Positions 8,006 to 16,747 are shown, counted from the stretch's first letter. The stretch is 64,000 bases of DNA from Streptomyces sp. NBC_00250 (GCF_036192275.1 NZ_CP108088.1:4527501-4591500); one strand, 5' to 3'. Made by a program: numbers and translations. Notes: generated by a model from the sequence alone, not told the origin.

Positions 8006-9034
8006 ATGTACTCCGACATCGCCGCACCGTACGACCAGGGCCTGCTCGACGTGGGCGACGGCAATCTCATCCATTGGGAGGTCTCCGGCAACCCGGAGGG
8101 CAAGCCCGCGCTCGTCGTCCACGGCGGGCCGGGCTCCGGGTCCTCGCCGCGCAGCCGCCGCTTCTTCGACCCGGAGGCGTACCGTCTGGTCCTCTTCGAC
8201 CAGCGCGGTTGCGGCCGCTCCACCCCGCACGCGAGCGATCCGGCCGCCGACATGGCCGTGAACACCACCGCGCACCTGGTCGCGGACATGGAGCGGCTGC
8301 GCGAGCACCTCGGGATCGACCGCTGGCTGCTGTACGGCGGCTCCTGGGGCTCCACGCTGATCCTGGCGTACGCGGAGGCGTACCCGGAGAGGGTGACGGA
8401 GATCGTGATCGCGGCCGTGACGACCACCCGCCGCTCCGAGACGGCCTGGCTGTACGAGGGTGTGGGGCGGTTCTTCCCCGAGGCCCACGAGCGCTTCCGA
8501 GCGGGGGCCGAAGGGGCCTCGTTGGCCGACAGGGCCTCGGGGGCCGAAGGGGCCTCGGGGACCGACAGGGCCTCGGGCGCCGGCGGGGCTGCGACGAGCG
8601 ACGGGGCCTCGGACCTCGTCGGCGCCTACGCCGCCCTCATGAACCACCCCGACCGGGCCGTCCGGGAGAAGGCCGCCGCCGACTGGTGCGCCTGGGAGGA
8701 CGCGGTCCTCTCCATGGAGGGCCAGGGCACCCCTTACACCGACCGGGTCGACGACACCCGGCTCGGCTTCGTCCGGATCTGCTCGCACTACTTCGCGCAC
8801 GGCGCCTGGCTGGAGGAGGGCGCCCTGATCCGCGACGCCCACCGGCTCGCCGGCATCCCCGGTGTCCTGATCCACGGCCGGCTCGACATGGGCGGGCCGC
8901 TCGGCACCGCCTGGGAGCTGTCCCGGGCCTGGCCGGACGCCCGGCTGCACGTGGTCGAGAGCGCCGGTCACCTGGGCGGCGAGGAGACCGGGAAGCTGAT
9001 CCTCACCGCCCTGGACGACTTCGCGATGGGGTGA
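8006..9034 (+). CDS. pip: Proline iminopeptidase with repeat insertion in the cap
   Basis: Alpha/beta hydrolase (S33 family) that releases N-terminal proline from peptides. Motifs in order: HGGPGSGSSP oxyanion region (about 39), DQRGCGRSTPH, nucleophile GGSWGSTL (Ser about 113), acid in GRLDMGGP and histidine in SAGHLGG near the C-terminus. At 342 residues it exceeds the usual 310-325 because residues about 167-202 in the cap domain are three copies of a 12-residue unit (GAEGASLADRAS, GAEGASGTDRAS, GAGGAATSDGAS). The core motifs are intact, so the enzyme is probably active. It lies 10 bp downstream of the RBBP9-like gene. Confidence 0.93.
   Translation: MYSDIAAPYDQGLLDVGDGNLIHWEVSGNPEGKPALVVHGGPGSGSSPRSRRFFDPEAYRLVLFDQRGCGRSTPHASDPAADMAVNTTAHLVADMERLREHLGIDRWLLYGGSWGSTLILAYAEAYPERVTEIVIAAVTTTRRSETAWLYEGVGRFFPEAHERFRAGAEGASLADRASGAEGASGTDRASGAGGAATSDGASDLVGAYAALMNHPDRAVREKAAADWCAWEDAVLSMEGQGTPYTDRVDDTRLGFVRICSHYFAHGAWLEEGALIRDAHRLAGIPGVLIHGRLDMGGPLGTAWELSRAWPDARLHVVESAGHLGGEETGKLILTALDDFAMG
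8505..8612 (+). repeat. Three 36-bp tandem repeats inside pip
   Basis: Units start at 8505, 8541 and 8577. The first two are nearly identical (both begin GGGCCGAAGGGGCCTCG) and the third is diverged. The period is a multiple of three, so the frame is kept and each unit encodes 12 Ala/Gly/Ser/Asp residues. Confidence 0.85.
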
Positions 9035-9076
9035 ATCCACCGGGCGGGCGGCCCGCCAGGGCGGGATGATCGAGGC

Positions 9077-9730
9077 ATGAGCCCCGTGTCCAAGAGCCCC
9101 GCCGCCGCCCCGTACCCGGAGATCCATCTCGCCCAGCAGGCGGAGGCCGACGCGCTGCTCGGCCGGTCGCCGCTGGCCGCGCTCGTCGGCATGCTCCTCG
9201 ACCAGCAGGTCCCGATGGAGTGGGCGTTCTCCGGGCCGTACACCATCGCCTCGCGGCTGGGCGCGGACGATCTCGACGCGCACGAGATCGCCGCCCGGGA
9301 CCCCGAGGAGTTCGCCGCGCTGCTCTCCGAGAAGCCGGCCGTTCACCGCTACCCGGGGTCGATGGCCCAGCGCGTACAGCAACTGTGCGCCTTCCTCGTC
9401 GAGGAGTACGGGGGCGATGCCGAGGCCGTCTGGGCGGACGCGGCGACCGGGAAGGAGCTGCTCGCGCGGCTCCAGGCGCTGCCCGGCTTCGGCAAACAGA
9501 AGGCGCAGATCTTCCTGGCGCTGCTCGGCAAGCAGTACGGCGTGCGGCCCGCGGGCTGGCGGGAGGCGGCGGGCGCGTACGGCGAGCAGGGCTCGTACCG
9601 TTCGGCCGCCGACATCACCGGCCCGGAGTCGCTGGCGAAGGTACGGGCGCACAAGCAGGAGATGAAGGCGGCGGCGAAAGCAGAGAAAGCCGCAAAAGCC
9701 ACCAAGGATCAGAAACCGTCCGGGAATTGA
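9077..9730 (+). CDS. HhH-GPD-type base excision repair protein
   Basis: Protein of 217 residues with the helix-hairpin-helix/Gly-Pro-Asp fold of DNA glycosylases. The N-terminal part has LAALVGMLLDQQVPMEWAF, as in 3-methyladenine glycosylases. The hairpin reads LQALPGFGKQKAQIFLALLG (about 134-153). No iron-sulphur cysteine cluster is visible. The C-terminus is a Lys/Ala tail (KAAAKAEKAAKATKDQK), perhaps for nonspecific DNA contact. It starts 42 bp after pip on the same strand. A role in removing alkylated bases is inferred from the fold; the substrate is unknown. Confidence 0.85.
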   Translation: MSPVSKSPAAAPYPEIHLAQQAEADALLGRSPLAALVGMLLDQQVPMEWAFSGPYTIASRLGADDLDAHEIAARDPEEFAALLSEKPAVHRYPGSMAQRVQQLCAFLVEEYGGDAEAVWADAATGKELLARLQALPGFGKQKAQIFLALLGKQYGVRPAGWREAAGAYGEQGSYRSAADITGPESLAKVRAHKQEMKAAAKAEKAAKATKDQKPSGN

Positions 9731-9845
9731 AAATTCCAGATTTCAATCCTGCTCTACGTGACAGGAATTGTGGAGAAGGTGTTCACAGAACGCCCTGCTG
9801 ATCGCTAACTTCCCCTCAACCTCGTCCGTAACGGGAAGGACTTCT

Positions 9846-11399
9846 GTGAACGCTACCCAGCGCCGAGCCGCGGCCATTCTGGCCGCCGCCGCCCTCGCCA
9901 CCCCGCTGGTCCTTGCCTCCCCCGCCACCGCGGTGAAGGACCCCACGGCCGCACCCGCCCGCGATGCCGCCCAGCTGGCGAAGAAGCTGGTCCGCGAAAC
10001 CACTGGCCAGGGCGCCTACAAGCACCTGCAGAAGTTCCAGGCGATAGCCGACTCGGCCGGCGGTCACCGCGCCGCCGGCACCCTCGGACACGACGCCTCG
10101 GCCGCGTACGTGTACCAGCAGCTCAAGAAGGCCGGCTACAACGTCTCGTACGAGCAGTTCGACTTCATCTACACCGAGACGCTCGCCGAGAAGGTCTCCG
10201 TCGTCTCGCCCGCGCCCCGCGCCCTCGACGTCAAGGCGATGACGTACACCACGTCCACCCCGGTCGGCGGCATCAAGGCCGATCTGGCCGCCGTGACCGT
10301 CGACGCCGACGGCACCACCGGCTGCGAGCCCGGCGACTACGCCTCGGGCACCTTCACCGGAAAGATCGCGCTCATCAAGCGCGGCGGCTGCTCCTTCGCG
10401 ATCAAGCAGCAGCAGGCCGCCGCGGCCGGCGCCGCCGGCGCGCTCATCTACAACAACGTCGCGGGCGTCCTCTCCGGCACCCTCGGCGAGCCCGCCGCGG
10501 GCAAGATCCCGACCGGTGGCCTCACCCAGGCCGAGGGCGAGCAGCTCGCCGCCGACCTCGCCAAGGGCGCGATCAACCTCTCCTTCGAGGTCCGCCAGCT
10601 CCAGCAGAAGCGCATCACCAACAACGTCATCGCGGAGACCAAGGGCGGCAACGCCGCCAACACCGTGATGCTCGGCTCGCACCTCGACTCCGTCACCGCC
10701 GGCCCCGGCATCAACGACAACGGCTCCGGCTCCGCCGGTCTCCTCCAGACCGCCCTGGAGCTCGCCAAGTCGAAGGACAAGGTCCGCAACAAGGTCCGCT
10801 TCGCCTGGTGGTCCGCGGAGGAGAACGGCCTCCTCGGCTCCGAGCACTACGTCAACAACCTCACCGCGCTCGACAAGAGCGAGATCAAGCTCTACCTCAA
10901 CTTCGACATGATCGCCTCGCCGAACTACGGCCTGTTCGTCTACGACGGCGACAACTCGGACAACGTCGGCGCGGGCGCGGGCCCCGAGGGCTCCGCCCAG
11001 CTGGAGCGGGACATCACCGGCTTCATGGACAAGCGCGGACTCCCGCACGAGGGCACCGACTTCTCCGGCCGCTCCGACTACGGCCCGTTCATCGAGGTCG
11101 GCATCCCCTCCGGCGGCACCTTCACCGGCGCCGAGGGCATCAAGACCGCGGCCCAGGCGGCCAAGTTCGGCGGCACGGCGGGCGTCGCGTACGACGTGAA
11201 CTACCACGCCAAGGGCGACGACCTGAAGAACGTCGACATGAAGGCCTTCGACGCCAACATCAAGGTCATCGCCAACGCCGTGGGCACCTACGCCCACGAC
11301 ATCTCCTCCCTGCGCAAGCCGGTCGTCTCCACCCCGACCACGGGCGGCGAGAGCAGCGGCGGCGGCCTGCACAGCGACCACGACGAGGTCACCCAGTAG
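9846..11399 (+). CDS. Secreted M28 zinc aminopeptidase with PA domain
   Basis: Exported metallopeptidase of 517 residues, like the S. griseus aminopeptidase. A Sec signal peptide covers about residues 1-30 (RR, then an Ala/Leu core, ending near PATA). A protease-associated domain follows (IALIKRGGCSFAIKQQQ, about 165-220). The M28 core has GSHLDSV (His, Asp about 278-281), INDNGSG (Asp), WWSAEENGLLGS (Glu-Glu about 325), FDMIASPN (Asp about 352) and YHAKGDD (His about 452). I chose GTG 9846 because GGAAGGA ends 5 nt upstream. The 115 bp before it probably hold its own promoter. It likely supplies amino acids from extracellular peptides. The tail beyond residue 495 is Ser/Gly-rich. Confidence 0.92.
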   Translation: MNATQRRAAAILAAAALATPLVLASPATAVKDPTAAPARDAAQLAKKLVRETTGQGAYKHLQKFQAIADSAGGHRAAGTLGHDASAAYVYQQLKKAGYNVSYEQFDFIYTETLAEKVSVVSPAPRALDVKAMTYTTSTPVGGIKADLAAVTVDADGTTGCEPGDYASGTFTGKIALIKRGGCSFAIKQQQAAAAGAAGALIYNNVAGVLSGTLGEPAAGKIPTGGLTQAEGEQLAADLAKGAINLSFEVRQLQQKRITNNVIAETKGGNAANTVMLGSHLDSVTAGPGINDNGSGSAGLLQTALELAKSKDKVRNKVRFAWWSAEENGLLGSEHYVNNLTALDKSEIKLYLNFDMIASPNYGLFVYDGDNSDNVGAGAGPEGSAQLERDITGFMDKRGLPHEGTDFSGRSDYGPFIEVGIPSGGTFTGAEGIKTAAQAAKFGGTAGVAYDVNYHAKGDDLKNVDMKAFDANIKVIANAVGTYAHDISSLRKPVVSTPTTGGESSGGGLHSDHDEVTQ

Positions 11400-11413
11400 C
11401 CCTGTAGGGCCTG

Positions 11414-13030
11414 TTACCGCTTACGGCGGGCAGTACCGAAGATCGACCGGCTGATCTCCCGGCCCAGCTGGGTGCCGATCGACCGCGCCAGGGACTTGAA
11501 CATCCCACTGCCCACCACCTGTTCGGCGAGCGAGGGCTCCGGCTTCGGAGCCCTCGCCGCACCCTCCTTCTGCGGCTTCTCGGCCTCCTTGGCCGCCGCT
11601 GCCTCCAGGGCCGCCGCCTCCGCCGCCCGCTGCTCGGCCGTCAGCTTCTCGTACGCCGACTCGCGGTCCACCGCCTCCGCGTACCGCCCGTACAGCGGAG
11701 AGCCCTTCACCGCCGCGTCCAGGGCCGCCGCGTCGATCGGGCCCATCAGCGACTCCGGCGCCCGCAGCCGGGTCGCCGCCACCGGGGTCGGGGCGCCCTT
11801 CTCGCTCAGTACGGTGATCACCGCCTCGCCCGTACCGAGCCCCGTGAGGACCTCCTCCAGGTCGTACGGCGAGTTCGGGAACGTCCGCACCGTCGCCTTG
11901 AGGGCCTTCGCGTCGTCCGGGGTGAAGGCCCGCAGCGCGTGCTGCACCCGGTTGCCGAGCTGGGCGAGCACGTCCGAGGGCACGTCCTTCGGCGTCTGCG
12001 TCACGAAGAACACGCCGATCCCCTTCGAGCGGATCAGCCGCACCGTCTGGGTGATCGACTCCAGGAACGGCTTCGACGCCCCCTTGAACAGCAGATGCGC
12101 CTCGTCGAAGAAGAAGACCAGCTTCGGCTTCTCCAGATCACCGACCTCCGGAAGGTCGTTGAAGAGGTCCGCCAGCATCCACATCAGGAACGTCGAGAAG
12201 AGCTGCGGCTTGTCCTGCACGGCCGGCAGCTCCAGGACCGAGACGATCCCCCGACCGTCCGCCGCCGTCCGCAGGAACTCGGACGTGTCGAACTCCGGCT
12301 CCCCGAAGAAGTTCCCCGCGCCCTGCTGCTCGAAGGCCGTGATCGACCGCAGGATCACCCCGGCCGTCACCGTCGAGAGCCCGCCGATCCCCTTGAGCTC
12401 GGCCTTCCCGACGTCCGAGACCAGGAACGCCACCACCGCCCGCAGGTCCTTCAGGTCCACCAGCTCCAGGCCCTTGGAATCGGCGTAATGGAAGATCAGG
12501 CCGAGGGACTGCTCCTGCGTCTGGTTGAGCTGGAGCACCTTCGACAGGAGTACGGGGCCGAAACTGGTCACCGTGGCGCGCACCGGGATGCCGGGGCCGG
12601 TCCCACCGAGCCCGTAGAACTCGCAGGGGAAGCCCGTCGCCCGCCACTCCTGGCCGACCTGGGCGGCCCGCTCCCGGACCTTCTCGCCGTCCTTCCCGGG
12701 GGCCGAGACGCCGGAGACGTCGCCCTTGATGTCGGCGAGGAAGACCGGCACGCCGTTCGCCGAGAGCTGCTCGGCGATCAGCTGCAGGGTCTTCGTCTTG
12801 CCGGTGCCGGTGGCCCCGGCGACCAGACCGTGCCGGTTGAGCACGGGCAGCGGGATCCGGATCGGCGCGTCCGGGTGACAGGCACCGTCCCAGAGCAGAG
12901 CCCCCAGATCGAGTGCCGCGCCCTCGAAGGCGTACCCGGCGGCGATCTCGGCGGCGGGCCCGGCCGGTGCGGCGGCAGGGGCCTCCTGGGCTCCTCCGGC
13001 AGCGGCCGGTGGCTGCTCGCTCACGCTCAT
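11414..13030 (-). CDS. HerA-like P-loop ATPase (DUF853 family)
   Basis: RecA-fold ATPase of 538 residues related to the HerA/FtsK superfamily and usually labelled a helicase HerA-like or DUF853 protein. Walker A is AGATGTGKTKT (about 71-81) and Walker B is LVFFFDEAHLLF (about 305); RLIRSKGIGVFFVTQTPKDVP looks like the sensor segment. The C-terminus is an Ala/Glu/Lys-rich coiled region followed by a basic tail. The ATG at 13030 is preceded by GGGG 8 nt upstream; GTG 13033 is an alternative. It converges on the aminopeptidase gene with only 14 bp between them. The biological role is undefined; there is no nuclease gene (nurA) nearby. Confidence 0.88.
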   Translation of the reverse strand: MSVSEQPPAAAGGAQEAPAAAPAGPAAEIAAGYAFEGAALDLGALLWDGACHPDAPIRIPLPVLNRHGLVAGATGTGKTKTLQLIAEQLSANGVPVFLADIKGDVSGVSAPGKDGEKVRERAAQVGQEWRATGFPCEFYGLGGTGPGIPVRATVTSFGPVLLSKVLQLNQTQEQSLGLIFHYADSKGLELVDLKDLRAVVAFLVSDVGKAELKGIGGLSTVTAGVILRSITAFEQQGAGNFFGEPEFDTSEFLRTAADGRGIVSVLELPAVQDKPQLFSTFLMWMLADLFNDLPEVGDLEKPKLVFFFDEAHLLFKGASKPFLESITQTVRLIRSKGIGVFFVTQTPKDVPSDVLAQLGNRVQHALRAFTPDDAKALKATVRTFPNSPYDLEEVLTGLGTGEAVITVLSEKGAPTPVAATRLRAPESLMGPIDAAALDAAVKGSPLYGRYAEAVDRESAYEKLTAEQRAAEAAALEAAAAKEAEKPQKEGAARAPKPEPSLAEQVVGSGMFKSLARSIGTQLGREISRSIFGTARRKR

Positions 13031-13127
13031 CACGGCACCCCAATTCCGGTTTTGTCACGGTTTGCACCAGCATCCCACTGCCCGTGCATGGCTGCGCCGG
13101 TAGCCGCTCGCCCGGTAGGCTTTCCGT

Positions 13128-13424
13128 GTGATCTTCAAGCGCATCGGAAACGGAAAGCCGTATCCCGACCACGGCCGGGAAAGCACCCGGCAGTGGGCGG
13201 ACGTCGCCCCGCGCCCGGTCCGCCTCGATCAGCTGGTCACCACCAAGGGCCAGCTGGACCTGGAGACGCTGCTCGCCGAGGACTCCACGTTCTACGGCGA
13301 CCTCTTCGCGCACGTCGTGAAGTGGCAGGGCGATCTCTACCTCGAGGACGGACTGCACCGCGCCGTCCGCGCGGCGCTCCAGCAGCGCCAGGTGCTGCAC
13401 GCCCGCGTCCTGGAAATGGACTGA
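13128..13424 (+). CDS. Conserved actinobacterial protein, ParB-like fold suspected
   Basis: Protein of 98 residues that I recognise as strongly conserved among Streptomyces but without a proven function; some annotations call it a VapB-type antitoxin. The C-terminal half, DLYLEDGLHRAVRAALQQ, resembles the ParB/sulfiredoxin GxxR nucleotide-binding motif. The N-terminus MIFKRIGNGKPYPDHGRES is basic. The start is GTG 13128. It is divergent from the HerA-like ATPase with a 97-bp gap. No toxin gene is adjacent, so the antitoxin label is not supported here. Confidence 0.75.
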   Translation: MIFKRIGNGKPYPDHGRESTRQWADVAPRPVRLDQLVTTKGQLDLETLLAEDSTFYGDLFAHVVKWQGDLYLEDGLHRAVRAALQQRQVLHARVLEMD

Positions 13425-13541
13425 GACGGCGCCGACCGGCCCCGTACCCGCTGACCCTTTCGGGGTCAGTTCGCCCCCATCCGGACGCGATCACATGATC
13501 ATCAAGTAGGCATCGCCGACGGGCGGCATTACGCTGCGTTC

Positions 13542-14171
13542 ATGAGCATGCTCACTCCCCCCGGAATGGGCGGAAAGTACCGCATCACAGGGGACACCTA
13601 CCCCCGCATGCGCCGCCCGCGGCGCCGTCGCAGGATCGTCCTCGCGGCCGCGGCCGCCGTGGTCGTGCTCGGCGCCGCCGGCTGGGGCACGCTCCAGCTC
13701 GTCGACGTCTTCTCGGGCGACGAGGGCAAGAAGACGACGGCCGGCAGACAGGCCGACTGCAAACCCGTCGCCAAGGCGACGACCCCGCCCGCGGCCGCCT
13801 TCCCCAAGCCCGCCCAGATCACGGTCAACGTCTACAACGCGACCCCGCGCAGCGGGCTCGCCAAGACGACCGCGGACGAGCTCAAGAAACGCGGCTTCAA
13901 GATCGGCAAGGTGGGGAATGCACCCACCGCCTACGACAAGAAGGTCCCCGGCGCCGGCCTGCTGCTCGGCGCCACTACCGCCACCAAGGGCGCCTTCCCG
14001 GTCCTCGGCACCCAGCTCGCGGGCGCCACGACCAAGACGGACACCCGGGGCACCGCGGACGTGGACCTGATCATCGGGACCGCCTTCAAGAACCTGTCCC
14101 CGAAAACGACGGCGGACGCGGCCCTGGTCGCCCTGACCAAACCCGCGCCCGTACCGACCGGAAAGTGCTGA
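13542..14171 (+). CDS. LytR C-terminal-domain membrane protein
   Basis: Protein of 209 residues with a basic N-terminus (RRPRRRRR about 24-31), one transmembrane helix (about 33-52, Ala/Val-rich) and an extracytoplasmic LytR_C domain: ITVNVYNATPRSGLAKTTADELKKRGF then KIGKVGNAP and ADVDLIIG. LytR_C domains accompany cell-wall polymer ligases of the LCP family, but no LCP catalytic domain is present, so it may be an accessory or partner. Two cysteines (QADCKP and the C-terminal GKC) might form a disulfide. It converges on upp through a shared hairpin. Confidence 0.85.
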   Translation: MSMLTPPGMGGKYRITGDTYPRMRRPRRRRRIVLAAAAAVVVLGAAGWGTLQLVDVFSGDEGKKTTAGRQADCKPVAKATTPPAAAFPKPAQITVNVYNATPRSGLAKTTADELKKRGFKIGKVGNAPTAYDKKVPGAGLLLGATTATKGAFPVLGTQLAGATTKTDTRGTADVDLIIGTAFKNLSPKTTADAALVALTKPAPVPTGKC

Positions 14172-14177
14172 AGAGCC

Positions 14178-14205
14178 GGCTGAGGCCTTGGAAGGGGCCT
14201 CAGCC
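14178..14205. terminator. Hairpin between LytR_C gene and upp
   Basis: GGCTGAGGCC and GGCCTCAGCC pair over 10 bp around an 8-nt loop directly after the LytR_C stop codon. It probably ends both convergent transcripts. Further CTCGGCGGAGCCG-type repeats fill 14216-14290 up to the upp 3' end. Confidence 0.65.
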
Positions 14206-14271
14206 GAGGCCTCAGCCGAGGCTTTGCTCGGCGGAGCCGACAGCTTGTTCCTCGGCGAAGCCGGCAGCCTG

Positions 14272-14907
14272 CTACTCGGCGGAGCCGTACATGCGGTCGC
14301 CCGCGTCGCCCAGGCCCGGAACGATGTAGCCGTTCTCGTTGAGACGCTCGTCGACCGAGGCCGTGACGACGGTGACGGGGGTGCCCGCGAGCTCGCGCTC
14401 CATGACCTCGACGCCCTCCGGAGCGGCGAGGAGCACGACCGCGGTCACATCGTCGGCGCCGCGCTTGATCAGCTCCTGGATCGCCGCGACCAGCGTGCCG
14501 CCGGTCGCCAGCATCGGGTCCAGGACGTACACCTGACGACCCGAGAGGTCCTCCGGCATCCGCGTCGCGTAGGTCGACGCCTCCAGCGTCTCCTCGTTGC
14601 GGATCATGCCCAGGAAGCCGACCTCGGCGGTCGGGAGCAGCCGGACCATGCCGTCGAGCATGCCCAGTCCGGCGCGCAGGATCGGGACCACCAGCGGACG
14701 CGGGTACGACAGCTTCACGCCGGTCGTGGGCGTCACGGGGGTCTCGATGTCGACCTGCTCGGTCCGGACGTCCCTGGTGGCCTCGTAGGCGAGCAGGGTG
14801 ACCAGCTCGTCGGCGAGCCGACGGAAGGTCGCGGAATCCGTGCGCTTGTCGCGCAGCGTGGTGAGCTTGTGGGCGACCAGCGGGTGATCGACGACGTGGA
14901 GACGCAT
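14272..14907 (-). CDS. upp: Uracil phosphoribosyltransferase
   Basis: Pyrimidine salvage enzyme: uracil + PRPP gives UMP + diphosphate. It has 211 residues, normal for the family. Visible motifs are the N-terminal [18 protein letters not shown], the uracil-site segment [18 protein letters not shown], the PRPP loop [13 protein letters not shown] (about 130-142) and the C-terminal [19 protein letters not shown] 14907 is the natural start. The small basic-protein gene at 15000 is divergent. In Streptomyces this gene lies near tadA, as here. The 3' end is followed by imperfect repeats of its last codons (GSAE-like units). Confidence 0.96.
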   Translation of the reverse strand: MRLHVVDHPLVAHKLTTLRDKRTDSATFRRLADELVTLLAYEATRDVRTEQVDIETPVTPTTGVKLSYPRPLVVPILRAGLGMLDGMVRLLPTAEVGFLGMIRNEETLEASTYATRMPEDLSGRQVYVLDPMLATGGTLVAAIQELIKRGADDVTAVVLLAAPEGVEVMERELAGTPVTVVTASVDERLNENGYIVPGLGDAGDRMYGSAE

Positions 14908-14999
14908 GACTCAACAGTAGCCCGCCGCGCACTGGCGTCGACCCGCGCCACTGGGGGAAGGTGGGGACACGGGGACCCGGCGATGGGGTGGAGTGGCCC

Positions 15000-15209
15000 A
15001 TGCCCGACCTGGAAGAACCGGCCGAGAACGCCGCCGAGGGGGCGGCCCGGAAGCCGGTGCAGGAGACCGACGCGGAGCGCCGCAGGCGCCGCGCCCAGTT
15101 CCTCCGCGAACTGGGCGAGGCCAAGGCGCTGCGTGAGCGCGTACAGCCGAGACGCGCCCGGGCGGCCCGGATGCGCCAGGCCATGCGGATGCGGACCTTC
15201 CGCTGGTGA
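15000..15209 (+). CDS. Small highly charged protein of unknown function
   Basis: Protein of 69 residues. The first third is acidic (MPDLEEPAENAAEG), and the rest is basic and helical (DAERRRRRAQFLRELGEAKALRERV then RARAARMRQAMRMRTFRW). ATG 15000 follows GGAG by about 6 nt. No domain is recognised. The position between upp and the tadA pair is a conserved location in Streptomyces as far as I recall. It might be a nucleic-acid-binding or ribosome-associated peptide, but this is only a guess from charge. Confidence 0.6.
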   Translation: MPDLEEPAENAAEGAARKPVQETDAERRRRRAQFLRELGEAKALRERVQPRRARAARMRQAMRMRTFRW

Positions 15210-15492
15210 GGGCCTTACCCGCGCGTACCCCGGCCCGTCCCCGGCCCGTACGGCGCGCCCCAGGCCCGTCCCCGGCCCCGCCCGGCGTGTCCCCCCGGCC
15301 CGTCCCCTTGTGCGCCCCCTGCGTGCGCCGGGGTCGCACGCCCGCCCGATCGCGGGGTCGTTCAGACTGATGCACGACGCAAGAGCCGAAGACCTCTCCT
15401 GTCGGCGTCGTTTCTGTCACGATGCCGATTGGGCGGGGCATAAGGACCGCGCCGCCGGATCGTCACACCTCTGATCAGTGGGAGAGAGTCAG
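15210..15492. other. Intergenic region with G/C-rich direct repeats
   Basis: No gene is supported. 15220-15305 is a run of imperfect CCCGTCCCCGGCCCGT-type repeats on both sides of CGGCGCGCCCC. The last 120 bp before 15493 are of lower GC and probably carry the promoter of the downstream tadA operon. Confidence 0.5.
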
Positions 15493-16029
15493 GTGTACTT
15501 CGCCGCACTGCTCGCGCGCACCGAAGACGGGTGGGAAGCGAGCGACACGGAGCTCGACGACGTGGAGACCCTGTCGGATCTGACCGAGCTCGCCCGCGAG
15601 GCCTCGGACGACGACACGGTGATCGTCTTCATCGAGCAGGAGGACGCGTGGTTCGGGATCGTTCGGATCGAGGGTGAGGAAGACCCTCGCATCTACGTCT
15701 CGGACGGCGCCGCCGCCGCCCGTTCCTCGTACGGGGAGATCCTCACCCGGGAGATCCTCGGCGACGACCTGGACGACATCGTCGACGAGCTCGAGTCGCT
15801 GGACCTGGACGGCACCGAGGACGGGGAGCCGCTCGACGGCGACTCGGACGAGGACGACGAGGAGACGGGCGTCGCCGCCGAGGCCGTGCCCGCCGCTCCG
15901 GTCGGCGACCGGCTGATCCTGGCGGACCTCGGCATGCCGCCGGCCGATCTGCTGGCGCTCGACAGCGACGCGCTCGCGGAGATCGCGGACGCTCTGGGGG
16001 CCGCCGAGGTCCTGGAGGCCGTCCGCTAG
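15493..16029 (+). CDS. tRNA adenosine deaminase-associated protein
   Basis: Conserved actinobacterial partner protein of 178 residues, encoded immediately before tadA and named for that linkage. The N-terminus MYFAALLARTEDGWEASDTE and the segment DDTVIVFIEQEDAWFGIVRI are characteristic. A strongly acidic middle (DGEPLDGDSDEDDEETG) separates them from a C-terminal helical part ending LADLGMPPADLLALDSDALAEI. GTG 15493 follows GGAGAG by 6 nt. Its stop overlaps the tadA start by one base (TAGTG), indicating translational coupling. The biochemical role is not established. Confidence 0.9.
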   Translation: MYFAALLARTEDGWEASDTELDDVETLSDLTELAREASDDDTVIVFIEQEDAWFGIVRIEGEEDPRIYVSDGAAAARSSYGEILTREILGDDLDDIVDELESLDLDGTEDGEPLDGDSDEDDEETGVAAEAVPAAPVGDRLILADLGMPPADLLALDSDALAEIADALGAAEVLEAVR

Positions 16030-16520
16030 TGGCACGCGCTGTACCCGTAGGAGCTGCCCCCGACCCCGTTCGGGACCCCTGGCGGGACGCCATGCGCCTC
16101 GCTCTCGCCGAGGCCGACGCGGCCGTGCCGGCCGGTGACGTACCGGTCGGCGCGGTCGTGCTCGGCCCCGACGGCACCGTGATCGCCCGCGGGCACAACG
16201 AGCGGGAGGCGACCAGAGACCCCACCGCGCACGCCGAGGTGCTCGCCCTGCGCCGGGCGGCCGCGGCGACCGGCGAGTGGCGCCTGACGGGCTGCACGCT
16301 CGTCGTGACCCTGGAGCCGTGCGTGATGTGCGCGGGCGCACTCGTCCAGTCGCGGGTCGAGCGGGTGGTGTTCGGCGCACCCGACGAGAAGCTGGGCGCG
16401 GCGGGTTCGCTCTGGGACCTCGTACGGGACCGCCGGCTCAACCACCGCCCCGAGGTGGTCCAGGGCGTGCTCGCCGAGGAGTGCGCGGAGCAGCTGACGG
16501 CCTTCTTCCGCACCCGCTGA
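16029..16520 (+). CDS. tadA: tRNA-specific adenosine deaminase
   Basis: Zinc deaminase converting wobble A34 to inosine in tRNA-Arg(ACG). That tRNA is itself encoded at 40919-40991. The protein has 163 residues. Motifs: TAHAEVLALR (zinc His and catalytic Glu, about 64-73) and LEPCVMCAGAL (two zinc Cys, about 97-107). The N-terminal helix MRLALAEADAAVPAGDVPVGAV is standard. The chosen start GTG 16029 overlaps the upstream stop; ATG 16092 would remove only 21 nonconserved residues. Two-gene operon with the preceding associated protein. Confidence 0.95.
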   Translation: MARAVPVGAAPDPVRDPWRDAMRLALAEADAAVPAGDVPVGAVVLGPDGTVIARGHNEREATRDPTAHAEVLALRRAAAATGEWRLTGCTLVVTLEPCVMCAGALVQSRVERVVFGAPDEKLGAAGSLWDLVRDRRLNHRPEVVQGVLAEECAEQLTAFFRTR

Positions 16521-16587
16521 CACCCCTCCTGACCTCGCGGGGGATACGGATTTCATCGCAGCGCCAGTTTCGGCTAAGCTCTCTCTC

Positions 16588-16672
16588 GGTAGCGTGTCCG
16601 AGCGGCCGAAGGAGCTCGCCTCGAAAGCGAGTGTGGCGCAAGTCACCGAGGGTTCAAATCCCTCCGCTACCG
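16588..16672 (+). tRNA. tRNA-Ser(CGA)
   Basis: Class II tRNA of 85 nt. The acceptor arm is GGTAGCG/CGCTACC with discriminator G. The anticodon stem CTCGC/GCGAG encloses loop CTCGAAA, so the anticodon is CGA, reading UCG. The long variable arm is typical of serine, and GGTTCAAATCC forms the T arm. CCA is not encoded. Confidence 0.95.
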
Positions 16673-16680
16673 CTTCGATC

Positions 16681-16711
16681 GAAGGGCCCGGTGCATTGCA
16701 CCGGGCCCTTC
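16681..16711 (+). terminator. Terminator after tRNA-Ser(CGA)
   Basis: GAAGGGCCCGGTGCA and TGCACCGGGCCCTTC are perfect 15-bp complements separated by one T, 9 bp after the tRNA end. Confidence 0.85.
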
Positions 16712-16747
16712 GGCGTATCCCCGCACCGCCCCTGTGCCCGTACCGGA

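Noticed and set aside
13128..13424. Toxin-antitoxin pair
   Set aside because: No partner toxin frame upstream or downstream; neighbours are an ATPase and a LytR_C protein.
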